Positions 26,568 through 36,769 of a stretch of DNA of 64,000 nt are shown piece by piece. The notes under the pieces are model-generated. The model saw only the letters and a list, made by a program, of their open reading frames with translations. It was not told the DNA's origin and ran no database searches. The position numbers were made by a program, and so were the translations under genes. The stretch comes from Ziziphus jujuba (taxonomy: Eukaryota > Streptophyta > Magnoliopsida > Rosales > Rhamnaceae), in assembly GCF_031755915.1 (NCBI RefSeq), contig NC_083380.1:12028001-12092000 (forward strand), given 5' to 3'. Every line of letters begins with the position of its first letter. The first letter of the stretch is position 1.

Positions 26568-26970
26568 AGGGTAAAAGAAGGTTGTATAATATATAGCATT
26601 TTTTTGCAATAAAGTTCCCTGAACTTATAAAGGATTTGTAAATTGCACTACATATTTAATATTCACCATCTGTGCCCTTTAAACTTGTAACTTTTTAATA
26701 GCAATGCCCCTCGAGCTTTCTATTCATATTTAGATGTTAAGCTCCATTAGATTAGGGTAATATCAAAATTTTATGGTCTTGGCACCAAAACAGAGGGTAT
26801 AATTGAAAATGCAATTTTTTTGCACTATTTCAATGGGCATTACGACAAATATATTCAGAGTTCAACAGGTATTACTGCAAAACTAATTAAATTTTAGAGG
26901 GCAATACTGAAAAATTAATTAAAGTTTTTGCGTTGTATATATGTGTCATATTTATACCTTGTTTTACCTT
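26568..26970. mobile_element. MITE-like element, left arm of a large inverted repeat
   Basis: About 400 bp beginning GGGTAAAAGAAGG and ending CCTTGTTTTACC, so the two ends form a short imperfect terminal inverted repeat (GGTAAAA(G/C)AAGGT). It has no coding capacity. Most of it (26598-26950) reappears inverted at 27885-28215. A target-site duplication is not evident. Confidence 0.6.
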
Positions 26971-28215
26971 TTTTAGCTCATATGTATGTAAATATATTAC
27001 CAAAAACTATATAGACATATTAAATACCAAAAACACATTAGTGTAGAGTATATTGGTGGAGTTCAAGAGAAATGACATAATACCTTTAAAAATTTGCTCA
27101 AGTAAAACCAGTTTTTGAAGTCTGAATCTGTTCAAAATAAGTCTCTTAAAGAGGATGGTTCTATAGTGGTTAGTGTAAAGTCTTCCAAAAAAATGAAACT
27201 GAAGTGGTTGGTTTAGATAAAGCTAAATTAGTAAAAGTAATAAAAGTTCCTATGGTTAGGAAAGATGCAACTCGTTCTTTCGAAAATGATGAAAATGTTC
27301 TAGATGGGGATACTGGTGGCAACAAATCAATTTTTTCCAAGCAGAATATTGATTATTCAATAGAGCAGATAACTGTTTCTGTTAATCCCAATGAAAAGGT
27401 TAAAAATAGAAGTTGTTTGTAAAGACTAATTTTTGAAGCCTATATCCGTTCAAAACAAATCCCTCAAAGAGGATGGACCTAGAGTGATTAGTATTCAGTC
27501 TTTCAAAAAGGATGATGCTGAAGTGGTTGGTTAAAAAAATATAAATTAATAAAATCGATAAAAGTTCCTTCAATTGGGAAAATGCCACTTGTTCTTCCCA
27601 AATTGGTAAAAATGTTCTAGGTGGGGATACTGGTGGCAACAAAATGGTAAAAATGTTCTAGGTGGGGATACTGGTGGCAACAAATCTATTTCTTCTAGGC
27701 AGAATATTGGTTATCCAATAGAGTATATAATTGTTTCTAGTAATCCCAATAAAGAGGTAAAAAGTAAAAGTTATTTGATTCTAATTGTTTGCATTGCAAT
27801 TTGAAGAATTTGAAGCAAAAGTCACATTTATTGCGTTTATAAGTAAATGAAGCATAATGTCACATGAAACAAAATGTTTTTATTTCTACGGTAAGGCCCT
27901 TAATTTTGCACTAATATCCCCTAAAATTTAATTAGTTTTGTAGTAATACGTTTTGAAATTTTAATTTTTTGCAGTAACATTTCTTGAAATAGTTTAACAA
28001 ATTGACATTTTCAATTGTAGCCTTTGTATTAGTGGCAGGGCACATAAAATTTCTATATTATTCTTGATCTAACGGAGTTTAATGCTTAAATATGAATAGA
28101 ATCAAACTCATGTGCATTGCTAACAAAAATTTATAAATTCAGGGATATAGATGATGAATGTCAAATATGAGATATAATTTACAAAACTCCTTACAAATTA
28201 AAGAGCATTGTTGCC
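26598..28215. mobile_element. 1.6-kb structure with about 330-bp inverted arms and duplicated internal ORF-like segment
   Basis: The left arm (26598-26950) and the reverse complement of the right arm (27885-28215) align along their whole length with many substitutions; shared landmarks include CTATTCATATTTA, CAATTGAAAATG and ACAAAACTAATTAAATTTTA. Between the arms, 27104-27420 and 27421-27775 are diverged direct copies. Each carries GTTCAAAA(T/C)AA, AAAGAGGATGG and TGGGGATACTGGTGGCAACA. The second copy also repeats a 39-bp block twice. Read in frame, parts give KSLKEDG and DGDTGGNKSI but frameshifts break it. Either a Mutator-like element with long terminal inverted repeats carrying captured gene sequence, or two inverted MITEs flanking unrelated repeats. 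Confidence 0.55.
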
Positions 28216-28303
28216 AAAAAAAAAAAAAAAAAAACCATAATATTTACATGTGGAACAAAATACCAATATTATTCAGAAAAAGAAAAATAAACTGATTAGA
28301 GTC

Positions 28304-28579
28304 AAGACAACTGTATAACGACGCAGCCTAGCTCACTTGGTTGAGCGTTGCTACCCAAACCTACACGTGCTGCGTTTGCGTCATGGGGTGGGGTGGGCAT
28401 AGGGTATAGCAAAAAAAAAAAAAAAACAAAAACAAAAACAAAAACAAAAAACAAAAAAGGTTAAGACAACTGTATGGTCGAAAAAAATAATAATAATAAT
28501 AAATAAAAATAAAAAAAGTGAAGACAACTGTTTTTTTTTTTTTTTTTTTTTTTTTTTTCGAGTTCGTGAAGACAACTGT
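28304..28579. repeat. Four spaced copies of AAGACAACTGT
   Basis: The same 11-mer occurs at 28304, 28463, 28521 (10 of 11 clear before a T tract) and 28569. The first two flank the SINE-like element. The second and third flank an (AAT)n/A-rich stretch, and the third and fourth flank a T28 tract plus CGAGTTCGTG. This is the pattern expected if tail-bearing inserts landed repeatedly at one target, or if an insertion was followed by slippage or duplication. Confidence 0.6.
28317..28462 (+). mobile_element. tRNA-related SINE-like insertion with A-rich tail
   Basis: The body (28317-28410) contains TAGCTCACTTGGTTGAGC, which resembles a tRNA-type RNA polymerase III A box, and continues to GGGTATAGC and then an A-rich tail of (A)n and (CAAAAA)n to 28462. 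It is flanked by an exact 13-bp duplication, AAGACAACTGTAT, at 28304-28316 and 28463-28475. A clear B box is not evident, so it may be truncated or belong to an unusual family. Confidence 0.6.
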
Positions 28580-29489
28580 TAAAGGCAAGTATTTCAAATT
28601 GAGTGATGGTTTACAAATAAGATTTGTCTGTTTTCAAACATAAGCAAACTCGCGACACTTGTCTGTCAAACCGTAGCCAGTTTTCAAATAATAGAAAAAC
28701 CAGAGCAACTAATATCCGATTTTCTATTTTTAATTTGTACTCATTTAAATTCTAAGCAAATTAAAGAAAAAAAAAATCTATTCAAAATTGATACAGTATA
28801 TTTCAAATATTTGAAATGAAATTAACTTGTTTAATTTATTTGTAGAAAAGAAAGCAATCAAATCTCGTATATTGGTCAGCAATAGAATTAATTAATTCAA
28901 GTCATAATCTTCCTAAAAATAATCATTGAAGGTATATAATGGGATATTTCAAAAAGAAAAAAAAAAAAAAGGAATGCATATTGGGAGGCATATATCTATA
29001 TATATAACTAAAAATTAAAGGGCTACTTATTGATTAAAAATTAAAGGGCTATTTATTGCACCCAAATTTTAAAAATTTTCACATTACATCCTAAATTATT
29101 AGTTTTCAATCACTTTGCCACAACTGTTAATATGGTCCAAAATATGGATGGAACATGCCCCATCATTCAATGAATTGTTAACACATTTTTTTTTGCTTTT
29201 TTTTTTCTTTTCTTTTTTTATTTGGTAAATTTGAAAGCATGTTACTTGTTTCATCTATATTTTAAATGGTATTAACAGTTGTAAAAGTGACAAAAAAATA
29301 AATATAAAAAATCGATAATTTACTGTACAATATGAGAGTTTTTAAAGTTTGGAAAGCAGGGTGAACTGTGAAGAACAAATGCATATTTTAGGGCTGCAAA
29401 GTGTAATTTAATCCAAAATTGAAAATCTATTAATTTGGAGAAATGACAATGCTTAACAATGATAATGATACCATGCTTCTAAAATAATT

Positions 29490-31950
29490 TATAAAATAAT
29501 TCTCCCAAAATAAAATCTATATATTATGTTGTTTTTCTGGGAAACTGGTAAGAATGCGAAAGATAAGAAAGGGTAGCTACGCAGTTAATAAATGAAAGAG
29601 ACTACTTATATATCCAAAAAAAAAAAAAAAAAAAGGAAAATACATGAAAGCAACTACTTATAGATCAAAATTTCAACTTTCATGATTTTCTAGAGACTCG
29701 ATATTTGAAAAATGGCACAAATATTCATATATATATATATATATATATGAATGAGACACGTTTTTGAATGTTCTGCATTTATAATGATATTTGATTTTCA
29801 TTAATACCCTAACCCTAAGGATGGGTGGTTTCTATTTTGAGCGCAGTGGTCTTGGGTGAAGAAGCTATTTGGTTAGGGTCATAGTCTCTTGATATGAACT
29901 TATAGTCAATATAGAACCATAAATATTTATCTGCTATCAAAGAATATTGTGTCTAAAAATTAATTAATAGATTAGGAAGATTTGTTTAGAATCAATAATT
30001 AAGCTACCTGTAATCCTCAAAACACAATTAGTTAAATTTGCTATTAAATCGCCGCTTTCAATGGAAATTTTTTTTCAAGTATAGTTAGGTCTTTGAACTT
30101 GAACAAGTATGACTTTAATTATTATTATTATTATTATTATTTTGTCAAATAAAGTATGACTTTAACTTAAAACGTGATCTTTAGGAGATGATAACAACAA
30201 AAATAAGAGTAAATAAACAGAAAAGATTTAGGGGCAAAAACTGTCACATGTTAAATTTGTGTCTAGTTGATTTCAGAATTGGAAAAACTCTAAAGGTCAC
30301 CGATCCTAATTAATGAAAATTTATTGGTATATATGATGATTTTTGTTTGATTCAAAGAGGGCAGTTGCAGGGCATTGTTCTATTTTTCTTGGTTGTCATC
30401 AATTTCCAAATTTCCAAATAATTAATTAAAAAAGAAAACAGTTTTCTCTCAAATCTTGTGCCTCTACTCTACAAATTTACTTGATAGTAAAGAAAGTAAT
30501 AAAACTTTTTTTTTTTAATAATTATCATTTGTTCTGTCTTAATTTTAACAGCAACTTTACTTGTTTTAGAGTACTAGTTCTTTGGTTTTTTTTGTTTTTG
30601 CCTAATAAAAATTTCCATTTTATTTTTTAGTTGACTTGGTTGGAATGGTTTGGTTTGTTTTCACTTTATTCATATTTTATACTTTGTTTTCTTCATTTTA
30701 ACCATAGCAAGAATTGCTATTTTTGATAGGTTAGCTCCATATGTAAGCCATTTTTTTTAATCATTATAATAAATTTTTTTTATTGTAATATTTTAAATTT
30801 ATGATCTTTCAGGAATAAATTTACGTTACTTATCTATTGAGCTAATCTTACTTGACAGTTCTATAAATAAACTTAGTGAACTTTTACCATTTATCAGAAA
30901 ATTTCTAATTAAATTAAATTTGAAATTTTTATATGGCAAATGAAATAATTTTAATTTAAAATTCTAAAATGAAAAATATCAACTCTTATCACTTTTCATA
31001 TAACAATTATAATCATTGATTTAATAAAATCAAGAATTCCACAATTGGAGAAAATTCCTATAAAGATAAATATACATGCAGAAGTCATCTTTTATTTTTA
31101 CTTTTCCAATTAAATAGTTGGGTGCAGGTCCAGTCTTCTGGTAATAGATTCATCTGTATCAGTTCAAGTCAACACTCTAAAGTTCTAAAATCTCTGTCTT
31201 TTTACTTTTTTTTAATAATAAAAAACACATAGAAGACCAAACAGTAATTCAATCATTTAGAATACTCACTCAAAGATTAAAAATAAAACCTATAAGAAAA
31301 AATTGAAAACCAAACACCTAAATCTTACCGTACCAGCCAATCACTTAAATTAGCATCAAATGCACAAGAAAATGATTATATAAAAAGACCATAAGGAGAA
31401 TAAAATACTTTTTTTTCTGTTTTTTTTTTTTAACCTCGTAAATGGATAAATGGCTGTCTATTCAATTTAATTAATTGTTGAAAAACACTGCCCATTTCTT
31501 AATGTTGACTATATTCTTTATGAAATTTGGCAGCATTAGGTTGGTGGACTTGTTGTCGTCAGTTGCAAATTGATTTCTGATTGGCCAAACAATCTTTATT
31601 TTATGTTTTCACAATGTGACCCAAAAACTATTTGGACTATGATTCAGACCTCTTAGTCTTATTAGACTTCTGTTTGAATAAGAATATCACTTCAGCCGTT
31701 ACGCGTTCTTTTTTGGTATTTTGTGGCCCTTAAAGTCATGAAATCGTGGGCTTTCACATGTGGCGACTTCTACATTTTGTTGGTCCATTTCAATGTTTTT
31801 AAAACATTTTTCATTTATAAAAAAAACAAAAATATTTTTTTTTGGGCTAAAATATGTTTTTAAATCATTTAGAATATATAAATAATTACATTGTTGACAA
31901 ATTTTTAATTTAGAAAAAAAAAAAGGAAAAAAAGTTAACATTTCAACATG
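29490..31950. repeat. Segmental duplication copy A
   Basis: The oldest-looking copy of a noncoding segment. It aligns collinearly with 32240-34990: GGTAGCTACG...AGTTAATAAATG near 29570, GAGACACGTTTTTGAATGTT near 29753, TTTCAGAATTGGAAAAACTC near 30270, the GGCAGCATTAGGTTGGTGGA block near 31532, and TAAAGTCATGAA near 31732. The copies differ by many substitutions and indels. There is no intact ORF, and the family is not recognised. Confidence 0.75.
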
Positions 31951-34335
31951 GGATTTAGAGATGGGTATTTTCAGTAGTTTTACCTGATTAAGTCTATCAA
32001 TACAAAAATAAAATTTTATTAATTTAGAGAATTGACAATACTCTAGTCTTATTTTGCATAGTTTTTGCTTTTGTTTTGGCTTTTTCTTCTCCTTCTCTAG
32101 AAATACTTCTTGAGAAAACTACTTTCATTTAGATTTGCTTAGAAGTGTTTCTAGATACCTGAAACATTTTTTGAAAATTATTGAAATACTTTTTTAAAAT
32201 TTATATCAAACATGATTTATATTACTGTATCTTCTATTGTAATTTAGATAATTATTCTTCCAAAATTAAATCTATGTATATTATATATTGTTTTTCTTGG
32301 AAATATATTGTTTTTTCTTGGAAACAGGTGAGGGATGGAAACATACGTAGAGGGGTAGCTAGGGAGTTAATAAATGGAAGCAACTACTAATAGATCAAAT
32401 TTTCAACATGCATGGTTTTCTAGTTAAAAAGACTTGATATTTGAAAAATGGCACAAATATAATAATACATGAGACACGTTTTTGAATATTCTGGATTAAT
32501 AAAAATATTAAATTTGCAAAATACCCTGAGCAATAAAATCTTTTTTTTTTTTTTTTAGGAGTTTTCATTTAGAGCATAGTGGTTTTGGGTGAAGAAGATA
32601 TTTTTTAAGCTAACCCTAGCTAGGGTTCAAGAAGTTTCAAAGAATATTTCAAGTAATCAGATATTAATATGTTCTCAAATAGATTTAATTATGTGCAATT
32701 TTGCATGCATCAAGGGTCAAACACTCACAGTCTCCTGATTTGAATTTATAGTCAACATAGATACATAAGTATATACATCTATCTGGTATCAAAGAATATT
32801 TCGTCAGAAAATTAATTATAAGATAAGGAAGATTTATTTAGAATCAATAATATTTAGCTAGCTGTAATCCTTAAGTGGAGAATACTACTTGAAAACCCAA
32901 TTATTTAAATATGATAATTATATCAATTTTAACAGAAGAGTTTTGCAATTTTAGGTAGGTTTTTGAACAAGTTTATGAATTTAACTTAAAACGTGATATT
33001 AAGGAGATGATATAGATATATATATATATATAATAAAATTAAATAAATAAATAAAAGAGGAGTTCAAAACCTCTTTTTAGGGGCAAATACCATGTTATGT
33101 TTTATTCTGACTGGGATTAATTATATTTCTGTCTAGTTGCTTTCAGAATTGGAAAAACTCTAAAAGTCTTCAATCCTAATTAATGATAATTTATTGGTAT
33201 ATAATATATATGATGATTTCTGTTTGATTCAAAGAGGCTAGTTGCAAGCCATTGTTCTACTTTCTTACTTGCAATCAATTTGCTCACAAGAGATCTTATT
33301 CACATTGAATATATGCAGAAATTAAAAAAATTAGTTTTCTCTCAAATCTGCTATTTCATGTTTAATTTTACTTGTTACTAATAAAGTAAACTTGGTTTTT
33401 TTATTATTAGTTTTTCCTTAATATATAACAACAATACTTTTTTTTTTTTTTGGAGTCCTAATTCTTTCTTGTTCTTGTTTTCTCAAATAAAAATTTCCTT
33501 TTTTTTTATTTTTTTTTTTTAAATTGAGTTGGTTTGGAATGGGCTTGGTTTATTTCCATTTCATTCATATTTTATACTGTGTTAAAAAAGTATGGTCAGG
33601 ATTCACCATTTTTATACTTCATTTCCTTCATTTTAATCATAGTGAGGATTGACTACAAAATTTGAAAGTATAGAACTATTTGGGTAGGTTAGTTCCATAC
33701 ATAAGCATACTGAACTATATTCAAGGAAAAAAAGAAAAAAAAAGAAAAAAAAAGCATAATGAAGTATATATATACATATATAAATACATAATCTCATTTT
33801 CTTGTGCAATGAAATCCAGGATATGCTAGGGGATCATGACCCTTTGTAAAATCAAAATGTCTCAAGATGCTGTATCACCTGACATATCATGGGATAATTC
33901 GTTGCTCAATAAATATTTTCCTATAAATACAAATAGAAGTCATCTTTTAATTTACTTTTATAATTAAATAACTGGATTTTATTGGAAGGTGCAGATAATT
34001 TCCTGTTTCTTAACACCTCTTCCCATCTTCCTCTTGTTGAAGATTCATTTGTATGATTACAAATCAACACTCAATAACTTTTAGAAAGGGCATATCATCT
34101 CACTTTAACAATAAAAAGGATATGGTTAGAAGACCTAAGTAATATACTTATTTAGAATACTCACTCGAAGATAAAATTAAAAAGTAAAGCCTTTAAGGGA
34201 AAAAAATGGAAATAAAAGACATAAATCTGATTTTGCAAAGAACCAGTTGGAAATTTTGGCAGCATAAAGAGGATAAAATAGCTGTTATCTTCAATTTAAT
34301 CAATTGTTGAAAAACATTGCCCATTTGTCAACGTT

Positions 34336-34712
34336 GCTTTGTTCCTTGGGAAACTAATTTGGCTGCATTAGGTTGGTCGGCTTTTGTCTTTAGTTGCAAA
34401 TTAATTCTGTTGAGCCATATAGACTCTCTTTTCATTATATGATCCAAAACTATTTAGGTTATGATCCATACCTCTCAATAGACTTCATTTTGAGAAAGAA
34501 AAGTACTACAACCAAATGTAGTACTTGTCAGCGTTGGGAAACTAATTCGGCTGCATTAGGCTGGTGGACTTTTGTCTTTAGTTGCAAATTACTTGCCGTT
34601 GGGCCATATAGACTGTCTTTTCATTATGTGATCCAAAACTATTTAGGTTATGATCCAGACCTCTCAATGGACTTCAGTTTGAGAAAGAAAAGTACTACAA
34701 GCAAATGCGCCT
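34336..34712. repeat. Local 188-bp tandem duplication inside copy B
   Basis: Two direct units, about 34336-34525 and 34526-34712, each with GGGAAACTAATT(T/C)GGCTGC, AGTTGCAAATTA, CTTTTCATTATRTGATCCAA and TTGAGAAAGAAAAGTACTAC. Copy C has only one such unit (37826-38000), so this duplication probably arose after, or was lost in, the other copy. Confidence 0.8.
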
Positions 34713-35239
34713 CTCTTTGGTATTTTCTGGCCCTAAAGTCATGAAGATATGGGCTTTCACATTTGATGGATTTATTCATTTTATGGGTCAGTTTCAATGT
34801 TTTTAAAACATTTCGAATATATAGTAAATCACATTGTTGACAAATTTTCAATCGAGACAAAACAGAAAATAGAAAAAAATTCCTTTTGTGCTCATTCCAT
34901 GGTTTCGTAAATCTAATCAACAAGAGAAGGGGAAAAAAGCCAACAAACAAACAAAACAAGAAATAAGAAACAATTAAAAACAAGAAAATAAACAACTCAA
35001 GAAGGAAAACTCAATCTGAAAAGGTTTTGTACCTCTTCTATTTTCTTCTTTGTTATAATTTCACATTAAATAAATTTGGTTTTATCTTCTTCAAAATTGA
35101 AATAATTAGCTAAAAAAAACATAGAGAAAAAATAAATAAAGAAGAATTGGGCTTGTTTGTCCATGTACACTAAAAAGAAACAAATTATCAAATAATAAAA
35201 TCAGTTTAACTCGGTTAGTAAGTCATTCATATTTATATT

Positions 35240-36115
35240 CAGTGTTCTAAAAGAAGAAAAAAAGCACCGTCTAAGCACGCCTAGGCGTGATACTTTTAAA
35301 TAACGCCTCACATAATAGCAAAGCTTATAAAAAAACGATCAACGCTGTGTTGACTGCTTAATGCTCACCTATATGCTAAAAGACATGAGCCTTTTTGTTC
35401 AAAGTTTTTTTTTTTTTTTTCTAAAATTATTTTTTAAAAAATATTAAAAAAAAATTCATAAGAAATTAAAAAATACAAATAAAAAAATAAAAAATATTAT
35501 TAAAAAATTGAAACTTTTTTAAGATTAAGTTTTTTTTTTTTTAAAACAAAAAAATGAAAATATAACGTATAAGGATTAAGGAATTAGAGAGAAAATTTAA
35601 GAAAAAAAAAGAAATAAAATAAAAAAATACTCAAGTTGAAATTAGGGAGCCCAAAGAAAATGATTTTATAACAGATGACAAGAAAAATGAATTGGATGAA
35701 GATGTAGATATTGTATTGGAGTTCGATAAAGAATTAAACAAGAGTTAGATAATAATAATAGCTAAACTATGTATTAATTTAGGAATTATTAGGTACTTGT
35801 AGATTTGTAATATATATGTTTTAAAACTAATTTGTTATTAGAAATTTGAAAAATATGAATTTTCATAAATCTATTATGATCAATTATATATTAATTCATG
35901 TTTATTGCACATACAAAGGTAATATAGACTTATATATATTTTGACATTTAAAATATGTATTATTTTGTTTATTTAATAACCTTATAATAATCAAAATAAT
36001 AATATAATTGTAAAACGGTTTTTTATGCCTAAGCTTTGCTTAGGCACAGTTAGGCTCTTAAAGTTTAAGGATTGACATTGTTCCCTTGCGACGCCTTACG
36101 TATTTTAGAACACTG
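35240..36115. mobile_element. Non-autonomous hAT-type DNA transposon, 876 bp
   Basis: The element has perfect 13-bp terminal inverted repeats: CAGTGTTCTAAAA at 35240 and TTTTAGAACACTG ending at 36115. Subterminal sequence at the left includes GCACGCCTAGGCGTG, a pattern common in plant hAT MITEs. It is flanked by an 8-bp target duplication, TTTATATT (35232-35239) and CTTATAAT (36116-36123), each one substitution from TTTATAAT. That uninterrupted octamer is present at the matching position of the sister segment (about 38691), which is the empty site. The interior is AT-rich with no intact transposase; a short frame reading EPKENDFITDDKKNELDEDVD may be a remnant of one. Confidence 0.85.
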
Positions 36116-36769
36116 CTTATAATTAAGAGATTGTGGGTTTAAAATATAAGAATAAGGATGAAAAAAATACTATTGTAAATAATACAAAAAATAAATTGTG
36201 AAATATCAATTTTTATTTCTTTACTATTATTATTATTATTTTACAAAACAATATAAACATTTTTTTTTTTTAGTTTTCTACTTTGAAAATAGTTTTTGAA
36301 AAAAAAAAAAAAAAGGCCACATGTCCAAACAGGCACAAGATAACCAAGATTTTCAACTTAACCTACTTTGGAAATAGAAAAATAAAACAACTATAAATTA
36401 TTATTATTTTTATTTATTTTGAAGAAACGAGTAGTATATATAATTAAGCTATTGGTCTTTGAAAATTACAAAAGGTATAAAATTATTAATATATGTTTGG
36501 TCAAGATTTTTTTTTTTTTAATAAATATATGTTTGATCTGGATGAACCTTAACCAGATAGGAACCAAAAATCTTAATTATTGACTTTGACAAGAAAAAAA
36601 ATGACATTGTTGTAGTAGACTTTGCCTCTTGTACAATATCCATCATGTCCTACGGACTCATAAGTTAGGAATCTCAGTGCTTGCTTCCTATGGTATACGC
36701 ATGAGGTGAAATTTTCATATACTATTTGTGAAAGTGGGGAAAGTGAAATTAATGGATTTGATTAATTTT

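Noticed and set aside
28319..28345. Possible functional tRNA gene
   Set aside because: Only an A-box-like segment is present. There is no cloverleaf, anticodon arm or clear B box; the A-rich tail and target duplication fit a SINE-like element better.
29807..29820. Interstitial telomere-like sequence CCCTAACCCTAA
   Set aside because: Only two units, too short to call an interstitial telomeric repeat.
34394..34744. 116-aa plus-strand ORF with an internal repeat (PYRLSFHY...QNYLGYDP)
   Set aside because: The protein repeat simply mirrors the 188-bp DNA tandem duplication. Other copies of the segment have stops or frameshifts, and no family is recognised.
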